Assembly (NCBI RefSeq): GCF_963677305.1
Contig: NZ_OY781925.1
Span: 1,513,001-1,577,000, forward strand
DNA: 64,000 bases
From: an uncultured Holophaga sp.
GTDB taxonomy: Bacteria; Acidobacteriota; Holophagae; Holophagales; Holophagaceae
Direction: 5' to 3'
In this document: piece after piece, positions 1 through 9,840 of the stretch
Position numbering within the stretch: position 1 is the first letter of the stretch
Layout of the letters: each line of letters begins with the position of its first letter
Program-made: the position numbers and the translations under genes
The notes under the pieces: generated by a model
Seen by the model: the letters and a program-made list of their open reading frames with translations, nothing else
Told to the model about the DNA's origin: nothing
The model's database searches: none

Positions 1-2
1 GG

Positions 3-602
3 CGGCCGCTGGCAGCGCCCAGCGCCAACCCCAGCCAGGGGCTCTCCCCCAGCCGGGCGGAGCATGTGGTGAAGGGCCTCGGGGACCGGGTGGACCTGGT
101 CCTGGACGGTGGCCCCACCAGCGCCGGGCTGGAGTCGACCATCCTGGACCTCAGCAGGCGACCCTTCCGTCTGCTGAGGCCGGGTCCCCTGGCTCCCAGT
201 GAACTGGAGGCCCTTGCCGGTCCCATCCAGCAGTGGCAGGGGGCCGTGGCCGAGGGTGCGGAGCAGGCGGCTCCGGGGATGTCCTCCCGCCACTACGCCC
301 CCAGGGCGCGCCTGGAGCTGGTGCCCCGCTCTGAGCTGATGTTCCGGGCCCTGGAGGCCACCGGGCAGGTGGTGGCGGTGCGTTTCGGCGGCCTGCCCCC
401 GGTTCCGGAGTGCTTCGAGGGGCGTCGCCTTCCCGCCGACCCCCGGGAGGCCATGGCGGTCCTCTATGCCTTTCTCCATGATCTGGACGAAGAGGGCTTC
501 GACCGGATCTTCATTGAAGAACCCCCTGAAGGCGAGGCCTGGCTGGCGGTGCGAGATCGCCTGCGCAGGGCCTCTGCGAGCCCGGAGCCGCCATGCGATT
601 GA
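3..602 (+). CDS. sua5: Sua5/YrdC/YwlC-type threonylcarbamoyl-AMP synthase, C-terminal part
   Basis: The open frame enters from the left edge, so the 5' end is missing. The first residues (about 2-12) read PLAAPSANPSQ, the conserved segment near the end of the YrdC nucleotide-binding fold. It is followed by a linker and the smaller C-terminal Sua5 domain, which includes the PGMSSRHYAP motif. The family makes L-threonylcarbamoyladenylate from threonine, bicarbonate and ATP for the t6A37 tRNA modification. The extra C-terminal domain points to the Sua5 rather than the short TsaC form. The stop lies 10 bases inside the next gene, so the two are probably co-translated. Confidence 0.88.
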   Translation, partial: RPLAAPSANPSQGLSPSRAEHVVKGLGDRVDLVLDGGPTSAGLESTILDLSRRPFRLLRPGPLAPSELEALAGPIQQWQGAVAEGAEQAAPGMSSRHYAPRARLELVPRSELMFRALEATGQVVAVRFGGLPPVPECFEGRRLPADPREAMAVLYAFLHDLDEEGFDRIFIEEPPEGEAWLAVRDRLRRASASPEPPCD

Positions 603-1855
603 GTGAGGTCCTTGAGGCCGAGTGGGTCCCCGCCCTGGGGTGCACCGAGCCGGCCGCCGTTGCCCTGGCCTCGATCCAGGCCGCGACCCAGGGGGCAGGG
701 ACCGTGCGGATGGTTCACCTGGTCTGTGACCCCCGCACCTACAAGAACTGCTTCGCCGTGGGGCTCCCCAATGCGGGTGGCCGCACCGGGCTCACCTGGG
801 CCCTGGCCATCGGAGCCCACCTCGTGGACCCCTCCCTGGGCCTGCGCTGCTTCGAGGGGGTGACGGAAGGCGTCCTGAGCGCCGCCGGAGCTCTGATGGA
901 GCGGAAGGGGATCCAGGTGGAGGTGGATGCCTCCCGGGACGGGCTCTGGATTGATGTCCTGGTGGTACGGGAGAGCGGCAGCGGACGGGCCCTGGTCTCC
1001 GGGGGCCACGCCAACCTGGTGCGCCTGGAGGCCGATGGCCGGGTGCTCCTGGACCGCTCTGGGAAGACTGCCGGAGCTGAGGGGACCGGATTCCGGGATC
1101 AGGTCGCAGCCCTGGATCTGGCCGCCATGGGCCGCCTCGCTCTGGAGCAGGAGCCGGGCGATCGCCTGCGGCTCCGGGAGGGGGCGGAGATGAATCTGGC
1201 CATGGCCCGGCACGGCCTGGGGCTCATGGACATCCGCACCCTGGGTGAGACCGGCGAGCCCTCCATCTCCCGCCTGGTGAGCGCCGGGGTCTATGCCCGC
1301 ATGTCCGGCGAGTCCCTCCCGGTGATGTCCCTGGCGGGCTCCGGCAACAAGGGGATCACCCTCGCGGTTCCCCTCCTGCTCCACGGGCGCGCCCGGGGGA
1401 TGGCCCCTGAGCGCATCGATGAAGCCCTGGCCCTGGGCTGTCTGCTCACCGTGGCCACCACCCACCACCTGGGGACCCTCTCGGCGGTCTGCGGGGCCGC
1501 CAATGCCGGGGGCATTGGAATCGCGGGCGGGCTGGTGCTCATGGAGGGTGGAGACACACGCCAGGTGGGTCTCGCCGTCAGCAGCATGGTGGGCAACCTG
1601 GCCGGCATGGTCTGCGACGGGGCCAAGATCGGCTGCGCCCTCAAGACCATGACCGGTGTGGATGCGGCTTTCCGGGCCGCCAGCCTGGCCCTGGCCGGGA
1701 TCGGCATCCCCGGGACCGATGGCATCGTCGGGGAGACGGGGGAGAGCTCTCTGGCCAACCTGGGTCGCCTGGCGAGGCGGGGCATGGCCGGGGTGGACGC
1801 CGACATCCTGGGGATCATGCAGGACAAGCTCCGGAGCCGGATGGGGGGGATGTGA
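593..1855 (+). CDS. L-cysteine desulfidase / UPF0597 (serine dehydratase alpha-like) protein
   Basis: This 420-aa protein has the UPF0597/CyuA signature LGCTEPAAVALA at residues 15-26. It also has a glycine-rich C-terminal half with conserved cysteines in SAVCGAANAG and VCDGAKIGCALK. These match the three-cysteine set that binds the [4Fe-4S] cluster in archaeal cysteine desulfidase, which converts cysteine to pyruvate, sulfide and ammonia. The family is cytoplasmic and oxygen-sensitive, which suits an anaerobe. The start overlaps the previous stop, and the stop overlaps the murF start (TGATG). Substrate choice between cysteine and serine cannot be read from sequence. Confidence 0.85.
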   Translation: MRLSEVLEAEWVPALGCTEPAAVALASIQAATQGAGTVRMVHLVCDPRTYKNCFAVGLPNAGGRTGLTWALAIGAHLVDPSLGLRCFEGVTEGVLSAAGALMERKGIQVEVDASRDGLWIDVLVVRESGSGRALVSGGHANLVRLEADGRVLLDRSGKTAGAEGTGFRDQVAALDLAAMGRLALEQEPGDRLRLREGAEMNLAMARHGLGLMDIRTLGETGEPSISRLVSAGVYARMSGESLPVMSLAGSGNKGITLAVPLLLHGRARGMAPERIDEALALGCLLTVATTHHLGTLSAVCGAANAGGIGIAGGLVLMEGGDTRQVGLAVSSMVGNLAGMVCDGAKIGCALKTMTGVDAAFRAASLALAGIGIPGTDGIVGETGESSLANLGRLARRGMAGVDADILGIMQDKLRSRMGGM

Positions 1856-3246
1856 TGGACGGATCGCTGTGGACGCTCGAGGAGGCCGCCTCCCGGCTGG
1901 GGGCCCGGCTCGTGGGGGAGGGTGCTGTCCGCCCCGGGGCCCTGTCCCTGGACACCCGGACCCTCCGGCCTGGCGACTGCTTCGTGGCCCTGAGGGCCGA
2001 GCGGGACGGTCATGACTTCGCGCCGAGGGCCGTGGCTGCCGGTGCGGCGGGTCTGGTGGTGGACCACGAGCTGGATCTGCCCGTGCCCCAGCTGGTGGTG
2101 ACGGACACCACCCGGGCCCTGCAGGACTGGGGCCGGCTCCGGCTCGAGGCCTGCCGGCCTGCCGTGGTCTTCGGGATCACCGGCTCCGTGGGCAAGACCA
2201 GCACCAAGGAACTCCTCGCCGCCTGCACGGGAGCCTGGAAGACCCCGGGCAACCGCAACAACGCCCTGGGCATGCCCGAGGCCCTGGCCTCCCTCCCTGC
2301 CGGTGAGCGGGCAGCGGTGCTGGAGATGGGCATGAGCGCCCCCGGGGAGATCAGCTTCCTGACCCGGATCGCCCCCCTGGACTTCGCGGCCCTCACCAAC
2401 GTGGGCACAGCTCACATTGAGAACTTCGTGGACGGCCAGGAGGGCATCGCCCGGGCCAAGGGCGAGATCGTGGCCGGGCTCCGGCCCGGGGGCATATGGG
2501 TGCACTTGGCCAAGGATGACTGGGCGCGCTGGATCGCGCTCCAGCCCTGGGCCCGCCAGGCCCGCGCGGTGGCGGTGGGGGAGGGCTGTGCCTGGGGCTG
2601 GGAGGGGACCCGCTCCCTGGGGCTCCAGGGGGAGGCCTTCCACCTGCGGACCCCCACAGGTCCCCTGGAACTCACCCTGCAGCTCCGGGGGGAGCACCAG
2701 GTCCGCAATGCCGCCCTGGCAGCCTCTCTCGCCCTCCTGGCGGGTTTCCCGGCGGAGGAAGTGGCTGCCGGGATGGCCGGGGTCCAGCCTGAGGCTGGGC
2801 GTGGCCGACTGCACGGCCTGGCTGGCGAGGGTTGGCTGCTGGACGAGAGCTACAACGCCAGCCAGGCCTCCATTCTGGCCTGTGCCGAGGCGCTCCTGGG
2901 GCTCCCGGGCGGTGAGCCGGTGGCTGTCCTCGGGTGCATGCGGGAGCTCGGCGCAGAGTCGGCCCGGCTCCACCGCGAGACCGGCGAGGGGCTGGCCAGG
3001 CTGGGGCTCCGCAGGGTCTGGGCCTATGGCGACCAGGCCGCCGAGCTGGCCGCGGGCTTCGGTCCCGGAGCCTCTGCCTTCCCCGACTTCGAGCCTCTCC
3101 GGGACGATCCCGCCGGGCTGGGGATCATCCCCGCTGGGGCCCGGGTCCTGGTCAAGGGGAGCCGGTACTGGCGCTCGGAGCGTGCGGTATCCTGGCTCCT
3201 GGCCCACCTGGGCGCTCCTGTGAACGCAACCACCATTCTCGGATAA
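1855..3246 (+). CDS. murF: UDP-N-acetylmuramoyl-tripeptide--D-alanyl-D-alanine ligase
   Basis: MurF adds D-Ala-D-Ala to the UDP-MurNAc tripeptide in the cytoplasm. The N-terminal substrate domain (to about residue 100) is followed by the Mur-ligase P-loop GITGSVGKTST near residue 106. Next come the AVLEMGMSAPGEI and LTNVGTAHIENF segments of the central ATPase domain, then the C-terminal domain with DESYNASQASI. Length (463 aa) is normal. ATG at 1855 overlaps the previous stop by one base; a GTG at 1852 is also in frame. mraY follows six bases downstream, the usual dcw-cluster order. Confidence 0.96.
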   Translation: MDGSLWTLEEAASRLGARLVGEGAVRPGALSLDTRTLRPGDCFVALRAERDGHDFAPRAVAAGAAGLVVDHELDLPVPQLVVTDTTRALQDWGRLRLEACRPAVVFGITGSVGKTSTKELLAACTGAWKTPGNRNNALGMPEALASLPAGERAAVLEMGMSAPGEISFLTRIAPLDFAALTNVGTAHIENFVDGQEGIARAKGEIVAGLRPGGIWVHLAKDDWARWIALQPWARQARAVAVGEGCAWGWEGTRSLGLQGEAFHLRTPTGPLELTLQLRGEHQVRNAALAASLALLAGFPAEEVAAGMAGVQPEAGRGRLHGLAGEGWLLDESYNASQASILACAEALLGLPGGEPVAVLGCMRELGAESARLHRETGEGLARLGLRRVWAYGDQAAELAAGFGPGASAFPDFEPLRDDPAGLGIIPAGARVLVKGSRYWRSERAVSWLLAHLGAPVNATTILG

Positions 3247-3251
3247 ACGGC

Positions 3252-4340
3252 ATGCTCGTATGGCTCCTCGCGCTCCTGCGCGACCACCTCCCCGGCTTCT
3301 CGGTCTTCAAGTACGTCACCTTCCGGGCGGCCATGGCGGCGGCCACCGCCATGGTCATCTCCCTTGTGATCGGACCCTGGGTGATCGAGACCCTGAAGCG
3401 CCTCAAGATGGGCCAGCACATCCGGGAGGAGGGGCCCCAGCACCACCAGGTCAAGGCGGGCACCCCCACCATGGGGGGCGTGCTGATCCTGGGTAGCATC
3501 CTGATCTCGACCCTCCTCTGGTGTGAGCTGGGCAATGGCCAGATCTGGGTGGCCCTGCTCTCCCTCCTGGGCTTCGGCATCGTGGGGGCCTTCGACGATG
3601 CCCAGAAGCTCCTCAAGAAGCAGAACCTGGGTCTCAGCAGCCGCCAGAAGATGGTGCTCCTGACGGTGATCTCCCTCCTGGTGGCCTTCCTGATCCTCCA
3701 CTTCGGGCTCCGGGGCAGCAACACCAGCCAGCTCTCCGTGCCCTTCTTCAAGCGCTTCCAGCCCAATGTGAGCATCTTCCTGGTGCCCTGGATCTGGCTG
3801 GTCATGGTGGGCACCAGCAATGCCGTGAACCTCACGGATGGCCTGGACGGCCTGGCCATCGGGGGCACCCTGGTGGTGGCGGTGACCTTTGCGATCCTGG
3901 CGTACGTGGCAGGGCACTTCAAGATCTCCGCCTACCTCATGGTGCCCTTCGTGCCTGGGGCCTCCGAGCTGGCGGTCTTCATGGGTGCCATGGCCGGGGC
4001 CTCCCTCGGATTCCTCTGGTTCAACGCCCATCCCGCCGAGGTCTTCATGGGCGACACCGGCTCCCTCGGGCTGGGAGGCGCCCTGGGGACCGTGGCCATC
4101 ATGACCAAGCAGGAACTGCTGCTCTTCATCGCCGGCGGCGTCTTCGTCTGGGAGGCCGTGAGCGTCATCCTCCAGGTGGGCAGCTACAAGCTCCGCGGCG
4201 GCAAGCGCATCTTCCGCATGGCCCCCTTCCACCACCACCTGGAGCTGGGCGGCCTCAAAGAGACCAAGGTGGTCATCCGTCTCTGGATCACCGCCATCGT
4301 CTGCTGCATGCTGGCCCTGAGCTCCTTGAAGCTGCGCTAG
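3252..4340 (+). CDS. mraY: Phospho-N-acetylmuramoyl-pentapeptide-transferase
   Basis: MraY is the integral membrane enzyme that forms lipid I from UDP-MurNAc-pentapeptide and undecaprenyl phosphate. The 362-aa product has about ten hydrophobic segments. Diagnostic motifs are GTPTMGG, the DDAQK Asp pair, NAVNLTDGLDGLA, FMGDTGSLGLGG and the FHHHLE loop. ATG 3252 gives the canonical short N-terminus; the frame is open further upstream only because it lies antisense-free inside murF. It is co-transcribed with murF. murD is not next in line but lies about 29 kb away, so the dcw cluster is split. Confidence 0.97.
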   Translation: MLVWLLALLRDHLPGFSVFKYVTFRAAMAAATAMVISLVIGPWVIETLKRLKMGQHIREEGPQHHQVKAGTPTMGGVLILGSILISTLLWCELGNGQIWVALLSLLGFGIVGAFDDAQKLLKKQNLGLSSRQKMVLLTVISLLVAFLILHFGLRGSNTSQLSVPFFKRFQPNVSIFLVPWIWLVMVGTSNAVNLTDGLDGLAIGGTLVVAVTFAILAYVAGHFKISAYLMVPFVPGASELAVFMGAMAGASLGFLWFNAHPAEVFMGDTGSLGLGGALGTVAIMTKQELLLFIAGGVFVWEAVSVILQVGSYKLRGGKRIFRMAPFHHHLELGGLKETKVVIRLWITAIVCCMLALSSLKLR

Positions 4341-4488
4341 GCCCGCCGCCCAGAAGGCTGAGTCTGCAGTTCAACCATCGTGGTTGGTGATTCGACATGG
4401 GTATCGCGATTGGCGACCGCTTGTCTGTCAGATTGGGCTCAGCCCCCGGGATGTCCGTCTTCGGTGGGGTTGAAAGGCAGTCGGCCAC

Positions 4489-6687
4489 ATGGCTAGAGCA
4501 GGCAACGAGGCTCCCATAGCCTTGAATGAGGGCTTGGCCTTCTTGGTGAGCGTTCCCCTTGTCCTCCTGGTGGCTCTGGTCCTTGGCGTGGTCTGGCCCC
4601 GGCCCCCCCAGTGGGCGGTGGCGCTCCTGGTGGCCGTCCTGTTCATCCAGCTGGTCTGGCTCGCCTATTCCGGGCTGAAGCTGCTGGGACGGGCCAGGTC
4701 CCTGGCCAGGGACCTGCAGAGCTGTCAGGAGCGGGCCCGGGTGCTGCAAGTGGAGCGCCCAATGATAGGTGAAGTCGGCCGGGAACTGCGGGTCACCCTG
4801 GATGCCATCGGGGATGCCCTCATCACGACGGACCGCGAGGGCCTCATCGTGGAGATCAATCCCCAGGCGGCCATCCTGACGGGGCAGAGCCGCGAGGAGG
4901 CGGTGGGGAGTCCGGTGGATCGTGTCTTCAGGCTCTTCGACCCCCGCACTGGGACGCCCTTGGACTCTCCTGTGAAGCGGTCCTTGGCCACTGGGCTGGC
5001 CACCAAACGCAGCAGTGCCCGCCTCGAGCAACGGGACGGGCACTGCCTCATTGTCGCCGACTCCTGCGCCCCGATCCGGGGCACCGGCGGCGAAACGGTG
5101 GGGGCGGTGGTGATCTTCCGTGATATCACCGAGGACACCCGGCTCCGGGAGCAGGCCCTTGAGCAGGAGCGCACCTTCCGGACCCTCTTCGAGGTCACGC
5201 CCTTCCCCATGGCGCTTCAGCGCCTGGAGGACGGTGCCTATCAGATGGTCAACCCCGCCTTCGAGCGGGTCGCAAATGAACCCGCATGGGAGCTTCTTGG
5301 ACGCCCCTCCCTGGAGCCGGATGCAGGCAATGGGCTCTTCCCCTTTGCTGTGATCCGGGAGCAGCTTCTGGAGAAGGGTTCCCTCCGCGAGTTCCCCGTC
5401 TCCCGCAAAATGGCATCAGGGCTGGAGCGCCATGGACTGGTGGCCTCCCGGATTCTGGAGTTCCGGGGAGAACGCTGTGCTCTGACTGTGGTGGTGGATG
5501 TCACCGACTACCGCCAACTCCAAGAGAGCCTCGCCCATGCCCAGCGACTGGATGCCGTCGGACAGCTTGCCGGTGGCGTGGCCCACGACTTCAACAACAT
5601 GCTCGGGGGGATCCTGGGGCTGGCCGAGTTCATCCGCGATACGGAGCTTTCCCGGGAGCGCCAGGTCAGGCAGCTGGACAAGATTGTGGCGGCCTGCCGC
5701 AGGGCGGGGGAGCTGAGTAGCAAGCTGCTGGCCTTCGCCCGGCGGGGCAAGGTGGAGTCCACGCCGGTCGATGTCCATGACACCCTGGAAAACGTCGTCG
5801 CCCTGCTCAGGCGGACCCTCGACAAGGGGATCGCCATCCAGGTCCATGCGGGGGCAGGGGGAGCGGAGGTCATCGGGGACGGCTCCATGCTCATGAATGC
5901 CCTTCTCAACTTGGGGATCAACGCCGCTCATGCCATGCCCGAGGGGGGGCTGATCCGGATGGGCACCCGGAATGTCCTCCTCGGAGAGGCCTATTGTGAA
6001 GCCAGCCCCTTTGACCTGCAGCCTGGGCCTTTCCTCCTGGTGGAGGTCGAAGACACCGGGACTGGCATCGCCCCGGGTCACTTGGCCAGGATCTTCGACC
6101 CCTACTTCACCACCAAGCCCGCAGGGCAGGGGACTGGTCTCGGACTGGCCGCCGTCTACGGGACGGTGAAGCAGCACCACGGCGCCATTGAGGTTGCCAG
6201 CGAGCTGGGCAGGGGGAGCCTTTTCCGGCTCTACCTGCCCTGCGCCACGGTCCAGGGGAGAACCCAGAGGCCCGCAGAGGAGCCGGTGCGGGGAAGGGGG
6301 ACCCTGCTGCTGGTTGACGATGAGGAGATCATCCGTGGGGCCGCCACGGCCATTCTTGAGGGGCTGGGCTACCGGGTGCTGGTGGCCCGTAATGGTGAGG
6401 AGGCCCTGGCTGTCCATGCCGAGGCCCGGCGTGAGATCCGCATGGTGATCCTCGACATGATCATGCCCAGGATGGCGGGCCGGGAATGCTTCCAAAGGCT
6501 GCGGGAAAGCGACCCGGACCTCCCGGTCCTCCTGGCTTCAGGCTTCTCCCAACCCGATGACCTGAGCTCCCTTCTGGCCAGCGGGGCCTGCGCCTTCTTG
6601 CGCAAACCCTACAATACCCTCGAACTCAGCCGTGCCGTCGCTGCATCCCTGCTGGCAGGCGGGAAAAGGATGGAGGTTCTCCCATGA
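4489..6687 (+). CDS. Hybrid sensor histidine kinase with PAS domains and receiver
   Basis: The 732-aa protein starts with two transmembrane helices (about residues 17-65) and almost no periplasmic loop, so the signal is probably cytoplasmic or within the membrane. PAS domains follow at about 95-220 and 225-345. The H-box GGVAHDFNN is near residue 362. A HATPase_c domain (about 440-585) contains the DTGTGI and [11 protein letters not shown] boxes. A receiver domain (about 603-720) has acidic residues in LVDDEE and the phosphoacceptor in ILDMIMP near 654. The stop overlaps the start of the chemotaxis receptor (ATGA), suggesting a shared function. Confidence 0.9.
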   Translation: MARAGNEAPIALNEGLAFLVSVPLVLLVALVLGVVWPRPPQWAVALLVAVLFIQLVWLAYSGLKLLGRARSLARDLQSCQERARVLQVERPMIGEVGRELRVTLDAIGDALITTDREGLIVEINPQAAILTGQSREEAVGSPVDRVFRLFDPRTGTPLDSPVKRSLATGLATKRSSARLEQRDGHCLIVADSCAPIRGTGGETVGAVVIFRDITEDTRLREQALEQERTFRTLFEVTPFPMALQRLEDGAYQMVNPAFERVANEPAWELLGRPSLEPDAGNGLFPFAVIREQLLEKGSLREFPVSRKMASGLERHGLVASRILEFRGERCALTVVVDVTDYRQLQESLAHAQRLDAVGQLAGGVAHDFNNMLGGILGLAEFIRDTELSRERQVRQLDKIVAACRRAGELSSKLLAFARRGKVESTPVDVHDTLENVVALLRRTLDKGIAIQVHAGAGGAEVIGDGSMLMNALLNLGINAAHAMPEGGLIRMGTRNVLLGEAYCEASPFDLQPGPFLLVEVEDTGTGIAPGHLARIFDPYFTTKPAGQGTGLGLAAVYGTVKQHHGAIEVASELGRGSLFRLYLPCATVQGRTQRPAEEPVRGRGTLLLVDDEEIIRGAATAILEGLGYRVLVARNGEEALAVHAEARREIRMVILDMIMPRMAGRECFQRLRESDPDLPVLLASGFSQPDDLSSLLASGACAFLRKPYNTLELSRAVAASLLAGGKRMEVLP

Positions 6688-8537
6688 TGATCCGGCACAA
6701 GATCCAGTGGCTCTCCTTCGGGTCCCTCTCCCTGCTGGGGGTGACGATCTTGGGTGTCACCTTCCTCTTGCTCTCCTCGCACTTTGAGCGACAGGAGCAG
6801 GACCGGATCCGCCAAGCCATGATCATCACCCAGCATCAGATCGACCAGCGGCTGCGAGGCCTGGAACAGGGGGCGGCCTTCCTCGCGTCCGAGCCCGCGA
6901 TACTTCAGGGGATCGAGGGGCGCGACACCCGGGCGTTGGAGAAGGAGGGGCGCTGGATCCGGGAGCAGCTCCGGATTCCGGTCCTCCTCTTCACCGATGG
7001 TCGCGGGGTCGTTCTGGCCCGAGCCCACCTGGACCGCAGCGGGGACAGCCTGGTCCAGCAGCCTGCGGTGGCGGAGGCCCTCCGGGGCCGTCCCGCCATT
7101 GGGACGGATACCGGGCAGGTGGTGCAGATGGCTTTTACGGCGGCGGTACCGGTCCTGCGCAACGGAAGGGTCGTTGGTGTGGTTCTCGCCGGTTCCGAAG
7201 GGCTGGAGTCCCATGCTTTCACCGATGAGTTGCGCAGCCTCACCGGCCTGGAATGCACCATCTTCAAGGGGCGGACCCGACTTTCCACCACCTTGCGAGG
7301 AGAGGACGGAGCCCGTTTGGGGGGAACGATGCTGGATAACCCGGCCATCCTGGGCAAGGTGGAGGCTGGCGAGCCTTATATCGGAACCAGTCAGGTGAGT
7401 GCGCGGACCTACACTGCAGCCTACTGGCCTCTGCGGGATGCCCAGGGGAAGGTGTCCGGTATGGCTTTCATCGGTCAGGACCGGAGCCACATCGCGCAGG
7501 CCTACCTCCGTATCTTTCTGGGCATTCTTTTTTCGGTCCTGATTTTCGCGGTGGTGATCTGGTTCATCCTCCGCCGCCTGCTCAAGCGGATCCTGCTGCC
7601 CATCGGTGAGGTGGCCAGCGTGCTGCGGGAGGTCGCCAGGGGCAACCTGCAGGTCAGGGTGGAGCACATGGGGCACGACGAGACGGGGGTCATGGGATGT
7701 GCACTCAATGAGACTGTGGAACACCTGAGACGTAATATCGGCGACATGGCCTCAATCTCGGAGCAGGTGGCTGCAGGTGCAGCTCAGTTGGCTTCCAGTA
7801 CGGAGCAGGTGGTCGAGGCTACCGTCAATATCCACCAGGGGGCGGGGGTTCAGCAGGAGGCCCTTGGCCAATCCTCGCAGGACTTGGGACGTCTGGCGGG
7901 GGCTGTGGCTGGAATCCACAACGACAGTGGAGCCTCGGCAGAGGCGGCTGAACGGATCGCCCAGGTTTCCTCCTCCTGCCGTCAGGAGATGGATGCCTCC
8001 CTTCGCTCCATGGAGCGGATCCTGGAGAGTTCCGGGAAGGTTGGGAATATCAGTGGCCTGATCTCCGGTATCGCCCGTCAGACCAACCTCCTGTCACTCA
8101 ACGCGGCCATTGAGGCGGCCAAGGCCGGTCAGTTCGGCAAGGGGTTCGCCGTCGTGGCGGACGAGATCCGCAAGCTGGCTGAGCGATCCGGCGATGCTGC
8201 CCGCGAGATCAGCGAACTGATCGAGGAGAGCGGGGCAAGGGCCCGCCAGGGGGCGGAGTCCGTCGCGGCCATGGATGGGATCCTGCGACAGATCGAGGCT
8301 CATGCTCAGGCCTGTTCTGATCTGGCCCGCAAGACCACCGGTACCCTGGAGGAGCAGGCTGCCCTGAGCCGCCACGCCGCTCAGGCCACCCTCGCCACCC
8401 GAGAAGTGGCCGAGGGCAACGCCGCGGCAGCCTTCCAGCTCAAGAGTGCCACCCAAGAAACCCGTCAGACCGTCGGAGCGCTGTCTGCGCTTTCGGAGAA
8501 GTTGGCCACCATGACGGCCGAGTTCCGCCTGGGTTGA
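6684..8537 (+). CDS. Methyl-accepting chemotaxis protein with large periplasmic sensor
   Basis: The 617-aa receptor has an N-terminal membrane helix (about residues 13-33) and a periplasmic Cache-like domain up to about 270. A second hydrophobic segment, [19 protein letters not shown], follows, then a HAMP domain and a long cytoplasmic helical hairpin. The highly conserved tip reads [17 protein letters not shown], preceded by [20 protein letters not shown]. Such receptors signal to CheA/CheW, none of which are in this window. It is translationally coupled to the upstream hybrid kinase. The ligand is not predictable. Confidence 0.92.
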   Translation: MMIRHKIQWLSFGSLSLLGVTILGVTFLLLSSHFERQEQDRIRQAMIITQHQIDQRLRGLEQGAAFLASEPAILQGIEGRDTRALEKEGRWIREQLRIPVLLFTDGRGVVLARAHLDRSGDSLVQQPAVAEALRGRPAIGTDTGQVVQMAFTAAVPVLRNGRVVGVVLAGSEGLESHAFTDELRSLTGLECTIFKGRTRLSTTLRGEDGARLGGTMLDNPAILGKVEAGEPYIGTSQVSARTYTAAYWPLRDAQGKVSGMAFIGQDRSHIAQAYLRIFLGILFSVLIFAVVIWFILRRLLKRILLPIGEVASVLREVARGNLQVRVEHMGHDETGVMGCALNETVEHLRRNIGDMASISEQVAAGAAQLASSTEQVVEATVNIHQGAGVQQEALGQSSQDLGRLAGAVAGIHNDSGASAEAAERIAQVSSSCRQEMDASLRSMERILESSGKVGNISGLISGIARQTNLLSLNAAIEAAKAGQFGKGFAVVADEIRKLAERSGDAAREISELIEESGARARQGAESVAAMDGILRQIEAHAQACSDLARKTTGTLEEQAALSRHAAQATLATREVAEGNAAAAFQLKSATQETRQTVGALSALSEKLATMTAEFRLG

Positions 8538-9107
8538 TCAGGCGATGGATCGGTTGTGGTACCGCAGCACGGCCCGGTTGGGGGCGTAGACATCCAGCCG
8601 GGTGAGGCCGAAGGGCTGCCAGGAGAGGTCCAGGGCGCGATCCAGGGGAAGGCCCAGGAAGTGGGCGAGGATGGCCCGCAGGGAGCCGCCGTGGGCCAGC
8701 ACCAGGGTCGGCTGCTCGCCGCTCAGCGCTCCCTGTACGGCCAGGAGGGCCCGACTGGCGCAGCGGGCGAAAGACTCGCCTCCAGGCGGGGTGCCCTGCA
8801 CCGTATTGGCGAAGAAGGAGTCGGCCCCCTTGATCTCGGACCAGGGCAGGCCCTCCCAGTCACCGAAGGCCTGCTCCCGCAGTCCCGGCAGCACTAGGCA
8901 GGGGAGCCCCAGGTCTTCCGCGTGGGTCCTGGCCCGCTGCAGGTCCGAGGTGAGGACCCGCTCGATGCCCTTGCTCAGCAGCTCGGCCTTGACCACCGGC
9001 CACTGGGCTTGGCCCTCCGGCAGCACCGGCAGGTCCAGGCTGCCGCAGGGGGCGCCGCTCTGGGAGGCCTGGGTGGGGCCGTGGCGGAGGAGGAAGAGCG
9101 GTGTCAT
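8538..9107 (-). CDS. cobC: Histidine phosphatase, probable alpha-ribazole phosphatase
   Basis: The 189-aa protein opens with MTPLFLLRHGPTQ, the RHG phosphohistidine motif of the phosphoglycerate-mutase superfamily. It has the second catalytic His in LVLAHGGSLRA. The generic fold does not fix the substrate, but the gene overlaps cobS by four bases (ATGA). That context supports dephosphorylation of alpha-ribazole-5'-phosphate or adenosylcobalamin-5'-phosphate at the end of cobalamin assembly. ATG 9107 was chosen because the frame upstream lies wholly within cobS. Confidence 0.82.
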   Translation of the reverse strand: MTPLFLLRHGPTQASQSGAPCGSLDLPVLPEGQAQWPVVKAELLSKGIERVLTSDLQRARTHAEDLGLPCLVLPGLREQAFGDWEGLPWSEIKGADSFFANTVQGTPPGGESFARCASRALLAVQGALSGEQPTLVLAHGGSLRAILAHFLGLPLDRALDLSWQPFGLTRLDVYAPNRAVLRYHNRSIA

Positions 9108-9835
9108 GCCACCAGCATAGCGAGCAAGGCCGCCGCTTCGGCGATCTGGTTGCCGGCGCCCAGGGTGTCGCCGCTGTGGCCCCCCAGGCGGTGGCGCAGG
9201 TAGAGCACCCAGAAGAGGGTGGCCAGGATCGCCGCCAGCCCGGTCCGTCCCAGGTGGGGAATGCCCAGGCGCCAGGCCCCCAGGTTGGCTGCGAGCAGCA
9301 GGAGGGTGGCGAAGGCGAAGGCGCCCCACCTCAGGTCCTTGTGGACCTCCTTGGCCAGTCCCTGGCTGATGGAGGGTAGGAGCCGCAGGATGAGACAAAC
9401 GGACCAGCGGCCCCAGACCATGGCCAGGGGCAGGAGCCAGAGGGCCCGGCCTCCCATGGCCACCAGACAGGCCCAGCGGAGGGTGAGGGTCGCCCAGAGG
9501 GCCATGGAACCGTAGGCACCGATGCGGCTGTCCTTCATGATCTCCAGGATGCGCTCCCGGGTCCAACCGCCCCCGAGCCCGTCGGTGGCGTCCGTCAGGC
9601 CGTCTTCATGGAATCCGCCGGTGAGGAGGAGGCCGAAGGCCACCGCCAGCACCGCCGCCACCATGGGGGGCCAGAGCCGCAGGGCGAGGCCGAAGGCGCC
9701 GGCGGTGCCGAGGCCCACCACGGCCCCCACCAGGGGGAACCAGCCCACCGCCCAGGCCAGGTCCTCCGCCTTCGTTGCAGGTCCCGGCACGGGGATGCGG
9801 GTGAGGAAGCGGAAGGCAGCGACCAGAGAACGCAC
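9104..9835 (-). CDS. cobS: Adenosylcobinamide-GDP ribazoletransferase (cobalamin synthase)
   Basis: CobS joins adenosylcobinamide-GDP and alpha-ribazole at the inner membrane. The 243-aa product begins with the family pattern FRFLTRIPVPGP. It has the GGFHEDGLTDATDGLGGG metal-binding segment and several hydrophobic helices, plus RIGAYGSMAL. The start is GTG, closely following prfB on the same strand. Remaking or finishing B12 fits with the corrinoid-dependent methyl transfer genes elsewhere in the window. Confidence 0.93.
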   Translation of the reverse strand: MRSLVAAFRFLTRIPVPGPATKAEDLAWAVGWFPLVGAVVGLGTAGAFGLALRLWPPMVAAVLAVAFGLLLTGGFHEDGLTDATDGLGGGWTRERILEIMKDSRIGAYGSMALWATLTLRWACLVAMGGRALWLLPLAMVWGRWSVCLILRLLPSISQGLAKEVHKDLRWGAFAFATLLLLAANLGAWRLGIPHLGRTGLAAILATLFWVLYLRHRLGGHSGDTLGAGNQIAEAAALLAMLVA

Positions 9836-9840
9836 CGGGA

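Noticed and set aside
1291..3207. 638-aa minus-strand open frame over the cysteine desulfidase-like gene and murF
   Set aside because: The plus-strand genes have full sets of family motifs. The antisense frame is a GC artefact rich in Gly, Pro and His.
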